From Arthrobacter sp. ISL-95 (GTDB lineage: Bacteria; Actinomycetota; Actinomycetes; Actinomycetales; Micrococcaceae), in assembly GCF_018613695.1 (NCBI RefSeq), contig NZ_JAGGPR010000012.1, positions 62,001-126,000 of the forward strand: a DNA stretch of 64,000 nucleotides. Direction: 5' to 3'. The position numbers and the translations under genes were made by a program. This document shows positions 1-8,807 of this stretch, piece after piece. Numbering within the stretch: the first letter of the stretch is position 1; each line of letters starts with the position of its first letter. The notes below the pieces were generated by a model, which did no database searches, was not told where the DNA came from, and was given only the letters and a program-made list of their open reading frames with translations.

Positions 1-564
1 GGTGGGCAGACCCAACAGGGACGGCAGCCACTGGAGGTAGAACCAGCCGAGGGCGCCGAATGCGATCACTTGGAAGACGGAGTTGATGAATACCAGCACG
101 GCCGCTGATTCGCGGTCGCCGCAGGCCAGATCGTTCCAGATCATGACCATGGCGATGCAGCGTGCCAGACCGACGATGATCAGTCCCGTGCGGTATTCGG
201 GCAGGTCCGGGATGAAGATCCAGGCCAGGGCAAACATGAACGCCGGGGCCAGGATCCAGTTGATGACCAGTGAGGTGATCATCAGCTTCCGGTCAGCCAG
301 CACGCGATGCGCTTGGTCGTAGCGGACCTTGGCCAGGACCGGGTACATCATCACGAGCAGGCCGATGGCGATCGGCAGGGACACTTCGCAGACCTTCACG
401 GCCTCCAGCGCTGTGTTCAGGCCCGGAATCAGGCTGCCCAGCAACAAGCCAAGGGCCATAGCGGCAATGATCCACACCGGCAGGAAACGATCGAGAGTGG
501 AGAGTTTGCCAACGACGGCAGCCTCATCCTGGCGCAGTGATGGTGTGTCAGTCCGGGTGGTCAC
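1..564 (-). CDS. acr3: ACR3-family arsenite efflux transporter (3' end cut by window edge)
   Basis: Reading the minus strand from a GTG at 564 gives an open frame of 188 codons that runs off the window edge. An AGGAG box sits directly upstream of the GTG. The product begins with a short polar stretch and then several membrane helices. It contains the run GLARCIAMVMIWNDLACGD, the conserved cysteine-containing helix of ACR3 arsenite permeases; that cysteine is essential in characterised members. ACR3 proteins export As(III) (some also Sb(III)) using the proton motive force and are usually about 350-400 residues, so roughly half is present. The gene is divergent from arsR/arsN1 and shares their operator region, so arsenic-responsive repression is expected. 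Family assignment is firm; the start is chosen by the ribosome binding site. Confidence 0.9.
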   Translation of the reverse strand, partial: MTTRTDTPSLRQDEAAVVGKLSTLDRFLPVWIIAAMALGLLLGSLIPGLNTALEAVKVCEVSLPIAIGLLVMMYPVLAKVRYDQAHRVLADRKLMITSLVINWILAPAFMFALAWIFIPDLPEYRTGLIIVGLARCIAMVMIWNDLACGDRESAAVLVFINSVFQVIAFGALGWFYLQWLPSLLGLPT

Positions 565-590
565 GGGTCTCCTGTGCAGCTAAGCGATAA

Positions 591-643
591 ATTGATGAAG
601 ATCGATATGTGCAGTATCCCCAGCTATATCGATGAATGTCAAT
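591..643. promoter_or_regulatory. Paired ArsR-type operator between acr3 and arsR
   Basis: Two 18-bp sites lie in inverted orientation at 591-608 and 626-643. Compared on opposite strands, both begin ATTGA and end ATCGATAT and differ only in the five central bases. Each contains an imperfect palindrome of the kind bound by ArsR/SmtB dimers. Site one lies upstream of the acr3 start and site two lies in the presumed arsR promoter, so one repressor could control both directions. Binding is inferred from position and symmetry. Confidence 0.65.
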
Positions 644-663
644 CTACGTGCATAATGGGAGAC

Positions 664-1014
664 ATGAACTCTCTGCACACTCTTGAGCCCGAGGTTGACG
701 CCTCATGCTGCGTCCCGTCCGGGAAGCCGGCACTGAGCGCTGAAGAAGCACAGCAGAAAGCCCTCGTCTTCAAGGCCCTGGCCGACCCCAACAGGCTGCG
801 GCTCTTGTCCATCGTCAAAGCCGGGGAGTCAGGTGAGTCATGCGTGTGTGACCTCACCGAACCTCTTGGCCTGGGCCAGCCGACTGTCTCCCACCACTTG
901 AAGATCCTGGTCGAGGCAGGTTTGCTGCACCGCGAAAAGCGCGGCACTTGGGCCTACTACTCCCTGATCCCGGGGGCCTTGGACGATGTCGCGGGGATCC
1001 TGGCTGCCCTATGA
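664..1014 (+). CDS. arsR: ArsR-family arsenic-responsive transcriptional repressor
   Basis: A 116-residue winged helix-turn-helix repressor; the recognition region includes GLGQPTVSHHLKILVEAGLL. The frame is open from 574, but 664 is the preferred start. From there a Cys-Cys pair falls at residues 15-16, the position of two As(III) ligands in Corynebacterium glutamicum ArsR. A CATAAT hexamer at 651-656 would also place transcription at or near this ATG, suggesting a leaderless message. A second motif, CVCDL at residues 60-64, matches the ligand motif of E. coli-type ArsR, so both site types appear to be present. The upstream ATG at 655 is an alternative. The gene overlaps arsN1 by four bases and is divergent from acr3; autoregulation through 591-643 is expected. 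Confidence 0.88.
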   Translation: MNSLHTLEPEVDASCCVPSGKPALSAEEAQQKALVFKALADPNRLRLLSIVKAGESGESCVCDLTEPLGLGQPTVSHHLKILVEAGLLHREKRGTWAYYSLIPGALDDVAGILAAL

Positions 1015-1526
1015 GCCCTGATATGCAGATACGGCCCATGAAACAGTCCGACTGGTCGGCTGTGCAGCGGATTTTCCAGGAAGGCATCGACACGGGGCAC
1101 GCGACCTTCGAATCGAACGCCCCGGATTGGGATTCTTTTGACTCGTCCAGGCTGCAAGAGCACCGGCTCGTAGCGGAGACTGCCGAGCATGGAGTTGTGG
1201 GTTGGGCGGCCGTTTCTGCCGTATCGTCCCGGCCGGTCTACGCGGGTGTAGTCGAGCACTCCGTGTACGTTGCCGCTGAAGCCCGTGGGCTTGGTCTCGG
1301 TAAAGCACTTCTACAGGCGCTCATCGACTCCACCGAGCGCGGTGGAGTGTGGACCATTCAATCCAGCGTCTTCCCGGAAAACCACTCCAGTCTCCGGATC
1401 CACGAAGGTGCGGGGTTCCGGGTCATTGGCCTCAGAAGCCGCATCGCCCGCATGACCTACGGCCCCGCCGCCGGACAGTGGCGCGACACCATCCTGCTCG
1501 AACGTCGGTCCCCGATAGACGTCTGA
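1011..1526 (+). CDS. arsN1: GNAT N-acetyltransferase, ArsN1 / phosphinothricin acetyltransferase type
   Basis: A 171-residue GNAT protein. The acetyl-CoA binding loop reads ARGLGLGKAL, and the C-terminal segment SSLRIHEGAGFRVIGL is typical of the phosphinothricin/arsinothricin acetyltransferase branch. ArsN1 enzymes acetylate the amino group of the organoarsenical antibiotic arsinothricin (and often phosphinothricin), inactivating it. The ATG overlaps the arsR stop as ATGA, so the two are translationally coupled and should be induced together. Location in an ars operon supports ArsN1 over a generic phosphinothricin acetyltransferase, but substrate preference cannot be read from the sequence. 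An internal ATG at 1023 is an alternative start. Confidence 0.8.
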   Translation: MSPDMQIRPMKQSDWSAVQRIFQEGIDTGHATFESNAPDWDSFDSSRLQEHRLVAETAEHGVVGWAAVSAVSSRPVYAGVVEHSVYVAAEARGLGLGKALLQALIDSTERGGVWTIQSSVFPENHSSLRIHEGAGFRVIGLRSRIARMTYGPAAGQWRDTILLERRSPIDV

Positions 1527-1659
1527 TCCTGGCTTCCGAAGGTCGTTTGAGACGCCTCCTCAATGGTCTGAACTGTGGGAATGCTGGCCTCCACAGACGT
1601 AGTACCTGATAAGAGCCGCGCCTCAGAGGGATCCCATCGGTGCCCTGGCAAGGCGCTGG

Positions 1660-3838
1660 CTATTTCGAGTGGGCTTGCTGCCTTGGGCCGGTCACCCCTG
1701 GTTGCCCCGCCTCATCCCGGCGCTTGCGGAGATGGATGAGACTTTGTTCCAGGGCACGGACTTCGCCGAGCCACTGATGGCTGCGGGCCTCTTCCAGGCG
1801 TTCTTCTGCGTTGACCGTCATGTCCTCCAATCGACCGGACTGTGCAGGGTCCACCTGCAGGAAGCGGCACTTGATGCAAGCGTGTTCGTGCACGCACGGG
1901 GTTGCGTAGGGGCGGTGGCAGGTACCCAGAGCCACCCGTCGCAGGAGGAAGTGTTGCTCGAATTCTTCCCACTCGTTGGGGGTCGCGGGCCGGTTTTCGC
2001 GGTCGGGTCTGGTCTGTCTGCGCCGTTCAATAAAGGCGTGGTGAGCATCGATGACGTGTTCGGGGAACACGGCGGTGTAGCCACGGGTCGTTTCCAGGTT
2101 GAGGTGGCCGAGCAGGGTCGAGACGATGTGCAAGGGCAGCCCGGCGCCGACGAGCTCGGTGGCGAACTGGCGCCGGAAATCGTGGGGTGTGAACGTCACA
2201 GGCGATCCGCCGTCGCTCAGCCGGGCATGGGATGCAATGCGGACGAGCAATTTCCGTACGTGGTTATAGGACAAGACGTTCTGGGTGGCCCAATGAGTCT
2301 GGCGGTGTGGCAGCATTTCGCTGAATGTCTTGTCGTTGGGGTCGTACCGGCTGGACAGGGGGACGGTCTGGTTTGTGCCCCTGGCGCGACGCTGGACCTC
2401 CACCAGAATTTTCACGAGCTCAGGGGACATGGGGATGAGGCGTTCCTGGTCGTTCTTGGACGGAACGATATGCAGGAGCGGCACAATGGTGTTGGTGGTG
2501 GGGACGACGTAGTGGCGCAGGGACAACTGGGTTAGTTCCAGCAGTTCTTCGATCCGCACGCCGGTCTCTTTGAAAGTCGCCGCTACTGCCCAACCCCAGA
2601 ATCCGTCGGCTTCCACCGCCGTGATATCGGCCCGTTTTTCCGACCGGTGCCGGCGGCCTGGCCTCGTCATCGGCAGCCAACACCTCAGCCCAGACCCGAA
2701 CTCTGGCATTAATCTTGCCCCGCACCGGAGGGTCATGGCGTCGGTAAGTCACTCCGTCGATGGTGAAGATTTCCCCGTGGCCGGCCGAAAGGGTGCGTTC
2801 GAGCAGGACGGCGCCCTTCGAGCGCAGGTCTTCAGCGGAGCGCATGAAGGCCAGCAGCAAGGGTGTCAAGGAGCGGGTGCGTTGCTGCATACGCGCCTGG
2901 ACTTGGCGGCGCTGCTTTGACACGGCTTTCGACTCGGCCCGCGGAAGCGGGATCGGGGCGACCCAGACAGCCCAGCGTTCCGGTTGCTCGTGTGACCACT
3001 CGGCGAGATCGCGGTAAAGAGCCCGGACTGCAAAGTAGGTTGAGGCGGTCTCACGGCGCGGCAACCCATCCAGCGTGACCTTGACACGTTCACGCCACTT
3101 GGCGGCCACGTCCGGTGCCAAGCGAAGGTTCTCCTGACCGGGATTGATCTCTAGGACCTCTACCCAGAACAGCCGGACGAGCCGGTAGGCAAGGCCTTCC
3201 AATGAGCTGTAGTCCATGTTGGGTTTGAGTTCTTCGAGATAGTCGATCAGCAGGTCTCGGACACCTGATTGTGGGATGCCGTAACGACCGACAAGGGTTT
3301 CAACCGTATGGCGGCGGTTGGCGACGTTGGCATGCCATGCTGCCCGCAAGGTGGGCGGTTCCCCGGCCAACGGACCCAGTGCCACAAGAAGCTCCCACGC
3401 CAAGTGTTCTTTGGCGTGACGTTGATTCATTCTCGCTAGGTGCGAATAAGCGAGGATGTCTTCTCCGGTGAGCTGGCCGAGCCGCTTCCCGGTCCTTACC
3501 AGGATCCGGGCAATGGCGTTCTCGGCGTTCCGACGAACCAGTTCGTGAGCGGCGCGGTACTGGGGAAGCTCCTGCATCCGGGCTGTTTCTACAGGTTCTG
3601 CCACATCAAGGAACGTGACCGCCCCTCGACTGTTTTGCCACTGCTTCGATGAGGACATCCACTCAGAGGATGGCCGGACAAGCCGGGCCCGGACGAGACT
3701 CGTCATCCCCAGGCTGATGTGCTGTGCGGGCAGGGCCAGACGCCTGCTGAGTTCGGCAAGACCGGTCTTTGGTGCCTCATCCAGCCCGGAGGCAAACCAC
3801 CGTTCATCCCACGTATCGCCAGGAAGTTCATAAGCCAA
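1660..3838 (-). pseudogene. Degenerate Tn554 TnpB-like tyrosine recombinase (frameshifted)
   Basis: Two overlapping minus-strand frames (2420-3838 and 1660-2736) read as one long recombinase only if a single extra base is assumed near 2650-2665. The 3' part holds the catalytic domain: TGVRIEELLELT (first Arg), the Lys near SKNDQERLIPM, HDFRRQFATELV, and LLGHLNLETTRGYTAVF with the nucleophilic Tyr. A C-terminal Cys/His-rich tail, CHRPYATPCVHEHACIKC, follows. The 5' frame gives the long helical N-terminus typical of TnpB-like integrases (600-750 residues). A second discontinuity, apparently one missing base, occurs near 3833-3840, where upstream coding continues in another frame. All catalytic residues survive but in a broken frame. 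This could be true decay or a sequencing error. Confidence 0.75.
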
Positions 3839-4500
3839 TGCAGAATGTCATGGGTGGCCCGCTGGCATGCCTTCCGGTACTGCTTACTCTTGCCGTAGCG
3901 CCCGTTGTTGCTCTCGACCCAAGCGAACGCCTCGTCCCAGCCGAGTCGCTGCAACGCCCGAAATTCCCACTCCTGGTTTTGGGGGCCAGGAGTTCCTGCA
4001 TCGAAGGCCTGACGGGCCTGTATTCGATGATTTGTCCTCCCCAAGTTCATCTCAAGGGCGAAGTCGTAGAAGCTCGACAGTACCGTCAGCTGGTGGTTGA
4101 TCGAGTTTGCCGAGAAGGTGGTCCCCGCTCCCGGCTTGCGGGTTACCGCGTTGGTCGCTGCTGCGTTTTCGGGGCCTCTGCGAAGTGCGTTGGCTGTCGG
4201 GGATGCCCTCATGTGCTCCACTAGCGCTCGGACGTCCAGCCGTTCAGCACGCTCCCACGCCACGAACCTGCCGTGGAGAAACCGGAACCAACGAAGCAGG
4301 TCATAGGCGTAGCTGCGCAGTGTCGCCGGAGAACAGTCTGACGCCGACAGGTCGCGCAGAAATGACGAAACGGCTTGATGTTCCGTGTCGGGGAAGAGTA
4401 AACGGAACGGCAGACCGGTATCCGATTTCACGACCCTGCCCAATTGCCTCGTCACAGATCCCAGCCTGCCTGCCGTTGATTGCCAAAAGACCCAACACAA
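3703..4500 (-). pseudogene. Truncated TnpA-like integrase N-terminus fused to TnpB-like N-terminus
   Basis: The first ~150 residues form a SAM-like core-binding domain of a tyrosine recombinase: SSFLRDLSASDCSPATLRSY, then HLTVL-type helices ending in FYDFALEMNLG. A catalytic domain should follow, but none does. After about 4039 the sequence changes to RALQRLGWDEAFAWV and ATHDILHWL, which joins naturally, one missing base later, to the downstream recombinase. The simplest reading is a deletion fusing the start of a TnpA-like gene to the start of a TnpB-like gene, as in Tn554-type recombinase pairs. The last ~45 residues are out-of-frame sequence. No TnpC-like gene is seen. The start is uncertain (TTG at 4500 or a later GTG). 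Confidence 0.65.
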
Positions 4501-4781
4501 GGTGCAGTTAACATGCCGACCGCTAGGTGAGATGGGCAGCGGGCGGTAGTCGGGGACATCGCGTAGGCTGCGTCTAAGCTGGGCCCACGCCGTCCGGGTT
4601 CCCTGGCGGAGCTTGCGAGGTTAGGGAGACGGTGGGGCGGCACGAGCGAGCAGCCGAGGGATCGTCCGCGGCAAGCCGCCGAAGGCGAGCACTTTCCACA
4701 TAGCTCACCCGGCCGTCCGTGGGCTCACCCAAGCCAAGTAGACTGGTCCGGAAAACCATTCGAACTTTGCAGGGGAGATCC

Positions 4782-5078
4782 ATGGCTGCGATCAACCGTG
4801 ACGACGTCGCGCATCTTGCGCGTCTGGCTCACATTGAAATGAGTGCCGAAGAACTGGACAGGATGGCTGTTGAGCTTGCTGTCATCGTGGATTCGGTAAA
4901 GAGCGTGAGCGAAGCTGCGGGAGAGGACGTCCCGGCGACGTCGCACCCAATTCCGTTGACCAACGTGTTCCGTGAGGACGTTGTGGGCCACACGTTCACC
5001 GCTGAGCAGGCGTTGTCCGGCGCTCCGGATGCTTTCGAGAACCGTTTCAAGGTCCCGGCAATCCTGGATGAGGACTAA
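4782..5078 (+). CDS. gatC: Asp-tRNA(Asn)/Glu-tRNA(Gln) amidotransferase subunit C
   Basis: A 98-residue GatC: INRDDVAHLARLAHIEMSAEE at the N-terminus and NVFREDVV followed by AFENRFKVPAIL at the C-terminus are the family hallmarks. GatC stabilises the GatA-GatB complex that converts misacylated Glu-tRNA(Gln) and Asp-tRNA(Asn) to the correct species. The ATG follows AGGGGAG at good spacing; an upstream in-frame start at 4719 lacks one. It is the first gene of gatCAB, five bases ahead of gatA. The 281 bases upstream (4501-4781) hold no gene I can support and form the border with the arsenic/recombinase block. Confidence 0.97.
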   Translation: MAAINRDDVAHLARLAHIEMSAEELDRMAVELAVIVDSVKSVSEAAGEDVPATSHPIPLTNVFREDVVGHTFTAEQALSGAPDAFENRFKVPAILDED

Positions 5079-5083
5079 TCACT

Positions 5084-6637
5084 ATGACTGAGCTGAAGAA
5101 CGAACTCATCCGTCACTCCGCTGCCGATCTCGCTGCGAAGCTGGCTTCCCGCGAGGTTACCGCCGTCGAGGTAACGCAGGCGCATCTTGACCGCATTGCC
5201 GACGTCGACGGTCAGGTTAATGCGTTCCTGCACGTTAACAGCGAAGAGGCTTTGGCTGTTGCGGCCGAGGTTGATGCTGCCCGCGCTGCCGGAGGTTCCG
5301 CCGCGCAGGAGCTGCATGCCCTCGCTGGTGTGCCGATCGCCGTGAAGGACCTCATCGTGACCATTGGCCAGCCCACGACGGCTGGTTCAAAGATCCTTGA
5401 GGGCTGGCACAGCCCGTATGACGCCACCGTGGTGAAGAAGCTGCGCGCGGCCAAGATGCCCATCCTGGGTAAGACCAACCTGGACGAATTCGCCATGGGT
5501 TCCTCCACTGAGCACTCGGCCTACGGACCCACCCGCAACCCGTGGGACCTGGACCGTATTCCTGGCGGTTCGGGCGGTGGCTCCGCTGCCGCCGTCGCCG
5601 CTTTCGAAGCGCCGCTGGCCCTCGGCACTGACACGGGTGGCTCCATCCGCCAGCCCGGTGCTGTCACCGGAACCGTTGGCGTGAAGCCGACGTACGGTGC
5701 TGTTTCCCGTTACGGTGCCATAGCCATGGCGTCGTCGCTGGACCAGATCGGCCCGGTTTCCCGTACGGTGTTGGACTCGGCGCTGCTGCAGGAAGTCATC
5801 GGCGGCCACGACCCCTTCGACTCCACGTCGCTGACGGATCCTTTCAACGATCTTGTTGCTGCTGCCCGTGTGGGCAATGTTGCCGGAATGAAGATCGGCA
5901 TTGTGAAGGAACTTCACGGCGAGGGCTACCAGGCCGGTGTCGAGAACCGTTTCAACGAGTCCCTGCAGCTGCTCAGGGATGCCGGCGCTGAAATCGTTGA
6001 GGTTTCCTGCCCCAACTTGAAGTACGCCCTTGGTGCTTACTACCTGATCATGCCGTCCGAGGTGTCCAGTAACCTGGCCAAGTTCGACGGCGTCCGCTTC
6101 GGCATGCGTGTCCTGCCCAAGGACGGTCCCATGACCATCGAGCGCGTCATGGGTGCTACCCGTGCCGCCGGCTTCGGCGACGAAGTGAAGCGACGCATCA
6201 TCCTCGGTACCTACGCGTTGAGCGCCGGCTACTATGACGCCTACTACGGCTCGGCACAGAAGGTCCGTACGCTGATCCAGCGTGACTTCGACGCCGCATT
6301 CGCGAAGGCTGATGTCCTGATTTCCCCGACCGCGCCCACCACGGCGTTCAGGCTGGGGGAGAAGCTGGACGATCCTCTGGCGATGTACTTGAACGACGTC
6401 GCAACGATCCCCGCGAACCTCGCCGGTATCCCGGGCCTGTCCCTGCCGGGTGGCTTGGCTGACGAAGACGGCCTGCCCGTTGGCATCCAGCTGCTGGCTC
6501 CTGCCCGGCAAGATGCCCGCCTGTACCGCGTGGGTGCGGTCCTCGAATCCATCCTTGAAGAGAAGTGGGGCGGCCCGATGCTTGCACAGGCGCCTCTCCT
6601 CGGTTCAGCTTCAACCACCGCCGGAGGTTCCAACTAA
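5084..6637 (+). CDS. gatA: Asp-tRNA(Asn)/Glu-tRNA(Gln) amidotransferase subunit A
   Basis: A 517-residue amidase-signature enzyme that releases ammonia from glutamine for tRNA-bound transamidation. The catalytic Lys-Ser-Ser triad is visible: K88 in PIAVKDLI, S163 in GGSGGGS and S187 in GTDTGGSIRQPG. The spacings of 75 and 24 residues match known GatA proteins. It lies between gatC and gatB, and its stop overlaps the gatB start (TAATG), so the three subunits are translated together. Length is normal for the family. Confidence 0.98.
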   Translation: MTELKNELIRHSAADLAAKLASREVTAVEVTQAHLDRIADVDGQVNAFLHVNSEEALAVAAEVDAARAAGGSAAQELHALAGVPIAVKDLIVTIGQPTTAGSKILEGWHSPYDATVVKKLRAAKMPILGKTNLDEFAMGSSTEHSAYGPTRNPWDLDRIPGGSGGGSAAAVAAFEAPLALGTDTGGSIRQPGAVTGTVGVKPTYGAVSRYGAIAMASSLDQIGPVSRTVLDSALLQEVIGGHDPFDSTSLTDPFNDLVAAARVGNVAGMKIGIVKELHGEGYQAGVENRFNESLQLLRDAGAEIVEVSCPNLKYALGAYYLIMPSEVSSNLAKFDGVRFGMRVLPKDGPMTIERVMGATRAAGFGDEVKRRIILGTYALSAGYYDAYYGSAQKVRTLIQRDFDAAFAKADVLISPTAPTTAFRLGEKLDDPLAMYLNDVATIPANLAGIPGLSLPGGLADEDGLPVGIQLLAPARQDARLYRVGAVLESILEEKWGGPMLAQAPLLGSASTTAGGSN

Positions 6638-8145
6638 TGTCCGTCGACGCAACCCTGAGCTTCGAAGAGGCCATGGAGAAGTACGATCCCGTCCTGGGGT
6701 TTGAGGTCCACGTGGAACTCAACACCAAGACCAAGATGTTCTCCTCCGCGCCGAACGTTTTCGGTGATGAGCCGAACACCAACGTCAACGAGGTCGATCT
6801 GGGCATGCCCGGCGTGCTGCCGGTGGTGAACAAAACGGCCGTGGAGTCCTCCATCAAGATCGGCCTTGCCCTGAACTGCAAGATCGCCGAGTCCTGCCGC
6901 TTCGCCCGGAAGAACTACTTCTACCCGGACACCCCCAAGAACTTCCAGACCTCGCAGTACGACGAACCGATCGCCTATGACGGTTACCTCGACATTGAGC
7001 TTGAGGACGGCACGGTCTTCCGCGTGGAGATCGAGCGCGCCCACATGGAAGAAGACGCCGGCAAGTTGACTCACATGGGTGGCGCTGCGGGCCGTATCCA
7101 GGGTGCCGACTACTCGCTGGTGGACTACAACCGTTCCGGTGTGCCGCTGGTTGAAATTGTCACCAAACCCATCGAGGGCGCCGGCAGCCGTGCGCCCGAG
7201 CTGGCCAAGGCCTACGTCGCGGCAGTCCGCGAGATCGTGAAGAACCTTGGTGTTTCGGATGCCAAGATGGAGCGCGGCAACGTCCGTTGCGACGCCAACG
7301 TTTCCTTGCGCCCGCACGGCCGGGAAAGGTTCGGTATCCGTTCGGAGACCAAGAACGTGAACTCGCTGCGCGCCGTCGAGCACGCCGTCCGTTACGAGAT
7401 CCAGCGCCACGCTGCCGTCCTTGATTCCGGCGAGCCGGTCATCCAGGAGACGCGCCACTGGCACGAGGACACGCGTTCGACGACGTCGGGCCGGCCCAAG
7501 TCCGACGCCGACGATTACCGCTACTTTCCGGAGCCGGATCTGGTTCCCGTCGTCGCCTCCCGTGAGTGGGTGGAAGAACTCCGCGCCACCCTCCCTGAGC
7601 CGCCGGCCGAGCGCCGCAAACGCCTCAAGGAAGCTTGGGGCTACTCCGATCTGGAATTCCGCGATGTGGTGAACGCCGGTGTCATGGACTCCATCGAGGA
7701 AACCATCGCTGCCGGTGCGTCCGCAGATGTTGCCCGAAAGTGGTGGATGGGCGAGATCGTTGGCCGCGCCAAGGTTGCTGACGTCGATCCTTCCGAGCTT
7801 GGTGTCACGCCGCAGGTCATCGTCGAGCTGAACAAGCTTGTTGAAGGCGGCAAGATCAACAACAAGATGGCAACCCAGGTCTTGGATGGCGTGCTCGCCG
7901 GCGAAGGTACTCCGGCGGAAATCGTTGAGAAGCGTGGCCTTGCGGTGGTGTCCGACGACGGTCCGCTCCTCGAAGCCATCGACGCCGCCCTGGCAGCACA
8001 GCCGGACGTCGCGGAGAAGATCCGTGGGGGCAAGGTCCAGGCTATTGGCGCGATTGTTGGCGGTGTCATGAAGGCCACGCGTGGCCAGGCAGACGCTGGG
8101 CGCGTCCGCGAACTCATCCTGGAGAAGCTCGGCGTCCAGGGCTAA
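6637..8145 (+). CDS. gatB: Asp-tRNA(Asn)/Glu-tRNA(Gln) amidotransferase subunit B
   Basis: A 502-residue GatB, the tRNA-binding and kinase subunit. The N-terminal cradle domain includes GFEVHVELNTKTKMFS and RGNVRCDANVSLRP; a YqeY-like tail follows. The ATG at 6637 overlaps the gatA stop by one base; the open frame reaches back to 6565, but that extension lies inside gatA. Presence of gatCAB implies indirect Gln-tRNA (and perhaps Asn-tRNA) synthesis, usual in actinobacteria. A perfect hairpin ends the operon 19 bases downstream. Confidence 0.98.
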   Translation: MSVDATLSFEEAMEKYDPVLGFEVHVELNTKTKMFSSAPNVFGDEPNTNVNEVDLGMPGVLPVVNKTAVESSIKIGLALNCKIAESCRFARKNYFYPDTPKNFQTSQYDEPIAYDGYLDIELEDGTVFRVEIERAHMEEDAGKLTHMGGAAGRIQGADYSLVDYNRSGVPLVEIVTKPIEGAGSRAPELAKAYVAAVREIVKNLGVSDAKMERGNVRCDANVSLRPHGRERFGIRSETKNVNSLRAVEHAVRYEIQRHAAVLDSGEPVIQETRHWHEDTRSTTSGRPKSDADDYRYFPEPDLVPVVASREWVEELRATLPEPPAERRKRLKEAWGYSDLEFRDVVNAGVMDSIEETIAAGASADVARKWWMGEIVGRAKVADVDPSELGVTPQVIVELNKLVEGGKINNKMATQVLDGVLAGEGTPAEIVEKRGLAVVSDDGPLLEAIDAALAAQPDVAEKIRGGKVQAIGAIVGGVMKATRGQADAGRVRELILEKLGVQG

Positions 8146-8163
8146 GTACCCGCACTTTCCATC

Positions 8164-8197
8164 AAAGTAGGCCGCAGTTGTTACTGCGGCCTACTTT
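8164..8197 (+). terminator. Rho-independent-type terminator after gatCAB
   Basis: A perfect 14-bp stem (AAAGTAGGCCGCAG pairing with CTGCGGCCTACTTT) with a 6-base loop directly follows gatB. The T tract is weak, as is common in high-GC actinobacteria. Confidence 0.85.
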
Positions 8198-8234
8198 GCT
8201 TTGGGCTTGCATGGTTTGGGCGCACAATGGGTTC

Positions 8235-8792
8235 ATGGCCATACTCAAACCAAGCCTTCGTCAGGGCCTCCTTGCCGGGGCGATCGCCGTCGCGTTGACC
8301 GGCGGCGGTGCCGCCGCTGTGTGGGCGGGCACCCAACCCGGCCCATCACCGTCGGGCCCTTCCGCTTCACCCACTCCGTCTTCGTCCGCGAAAGCCAAAT
8401 CCATGGAAGGTCGCGGGCAGCCTATCCATGGCGAACACGTTGTGAAGCAGCAGGACGGGAGCTACCGTACTGTTCTCACTCAGGCCGGAACTCCCGAATC
8501 CGTTAGTGAAACCGGGATGACGGTGAAGAGCGAAGACGGCTTCACGCAACGCTATGTAATCAACGCGGATACGCGGATCATCAAAGTCCCCGCCGACGTC
8601 TCAGAGCTCCGGAACGGCAAGGGCAAACCGTCGCTGCCATCGGCCACGGTTGCTGATCTCAAGGTCGGTGACACAGTGCGCGTCAGTGGCACCAAGGATG
8701 GCGAAACCGTGACGGCTACGAGAGTTGTGTCCGGTGAACTGCCTGCCGGTGTCAAGGGCCCCGGGCATCAGCGCGGGCATGGCCCCAAGTAA
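8235..8792 (+). CDS. Secreted protein, DUF5666-like
   Basis: 185 residues. An N-terminal signal segment (LRQGLLAGAIAVALTGGGAAAVWAG, split here by basic residues then a hydrophobic core) is followed by a Pro/Ser-rich linker and a small folded domain. That domain contains INADTRIIKVPADVSEL and VGDTVRVSGTKDGETV, resembling the beta-barrel of DUF5666 proteins, which have no established biochemical role. The C-terminus is Gly/His/Lys-rich. The ATG at 8235 is chosen because the signal peptide starts there; the frame is open from 8178, but that part lies in the gatB terminator. It is a single gene convergent with the FGE gene. Confidence 0.7.
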   Translation: MAILKPSLRQGLLAGAIAVALTGGGAAAVWAGTQPGPSPSGPSASPTPSSSAKAKSMEGRGQPIHGEHVVKQQDGSYRTVLTQAGTPESVSETGMTVKSEDGFTQRYVINADTRIIKVPADVSELRNGKGKPSLPSATVADLKVGDTVRVSGTKDGETVTATRVVSGELPAGVKGPGHQRGHGPK

Positions 8793-8807
8793 CCGGGGTT
8801 CCAATAC

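Noticed and set aside
1669..2535. Plus-strand 288-codon frame opposite the recombinase
   Set aside because: Antisense shadow; the minus strand carries all tyrosine recombinase residues.
4501..4781. Gene or tRNA between the recombinase remnant and gatC
   Set aside because: No cloverleaf, convincing start or conserved translation was found; only short shadow frames.
5387..6511. Long minus-strand open frame inside gatA
   Set aside because: It is a shadow frame of a confidently assigned gene; the product has no recognisable domain.
8235..8792. Sulfatase substrate for the adjacent FGE
   Set aside because: The secreted protein has no CxPxR sulfatase motif and no cysteine in its mature part.
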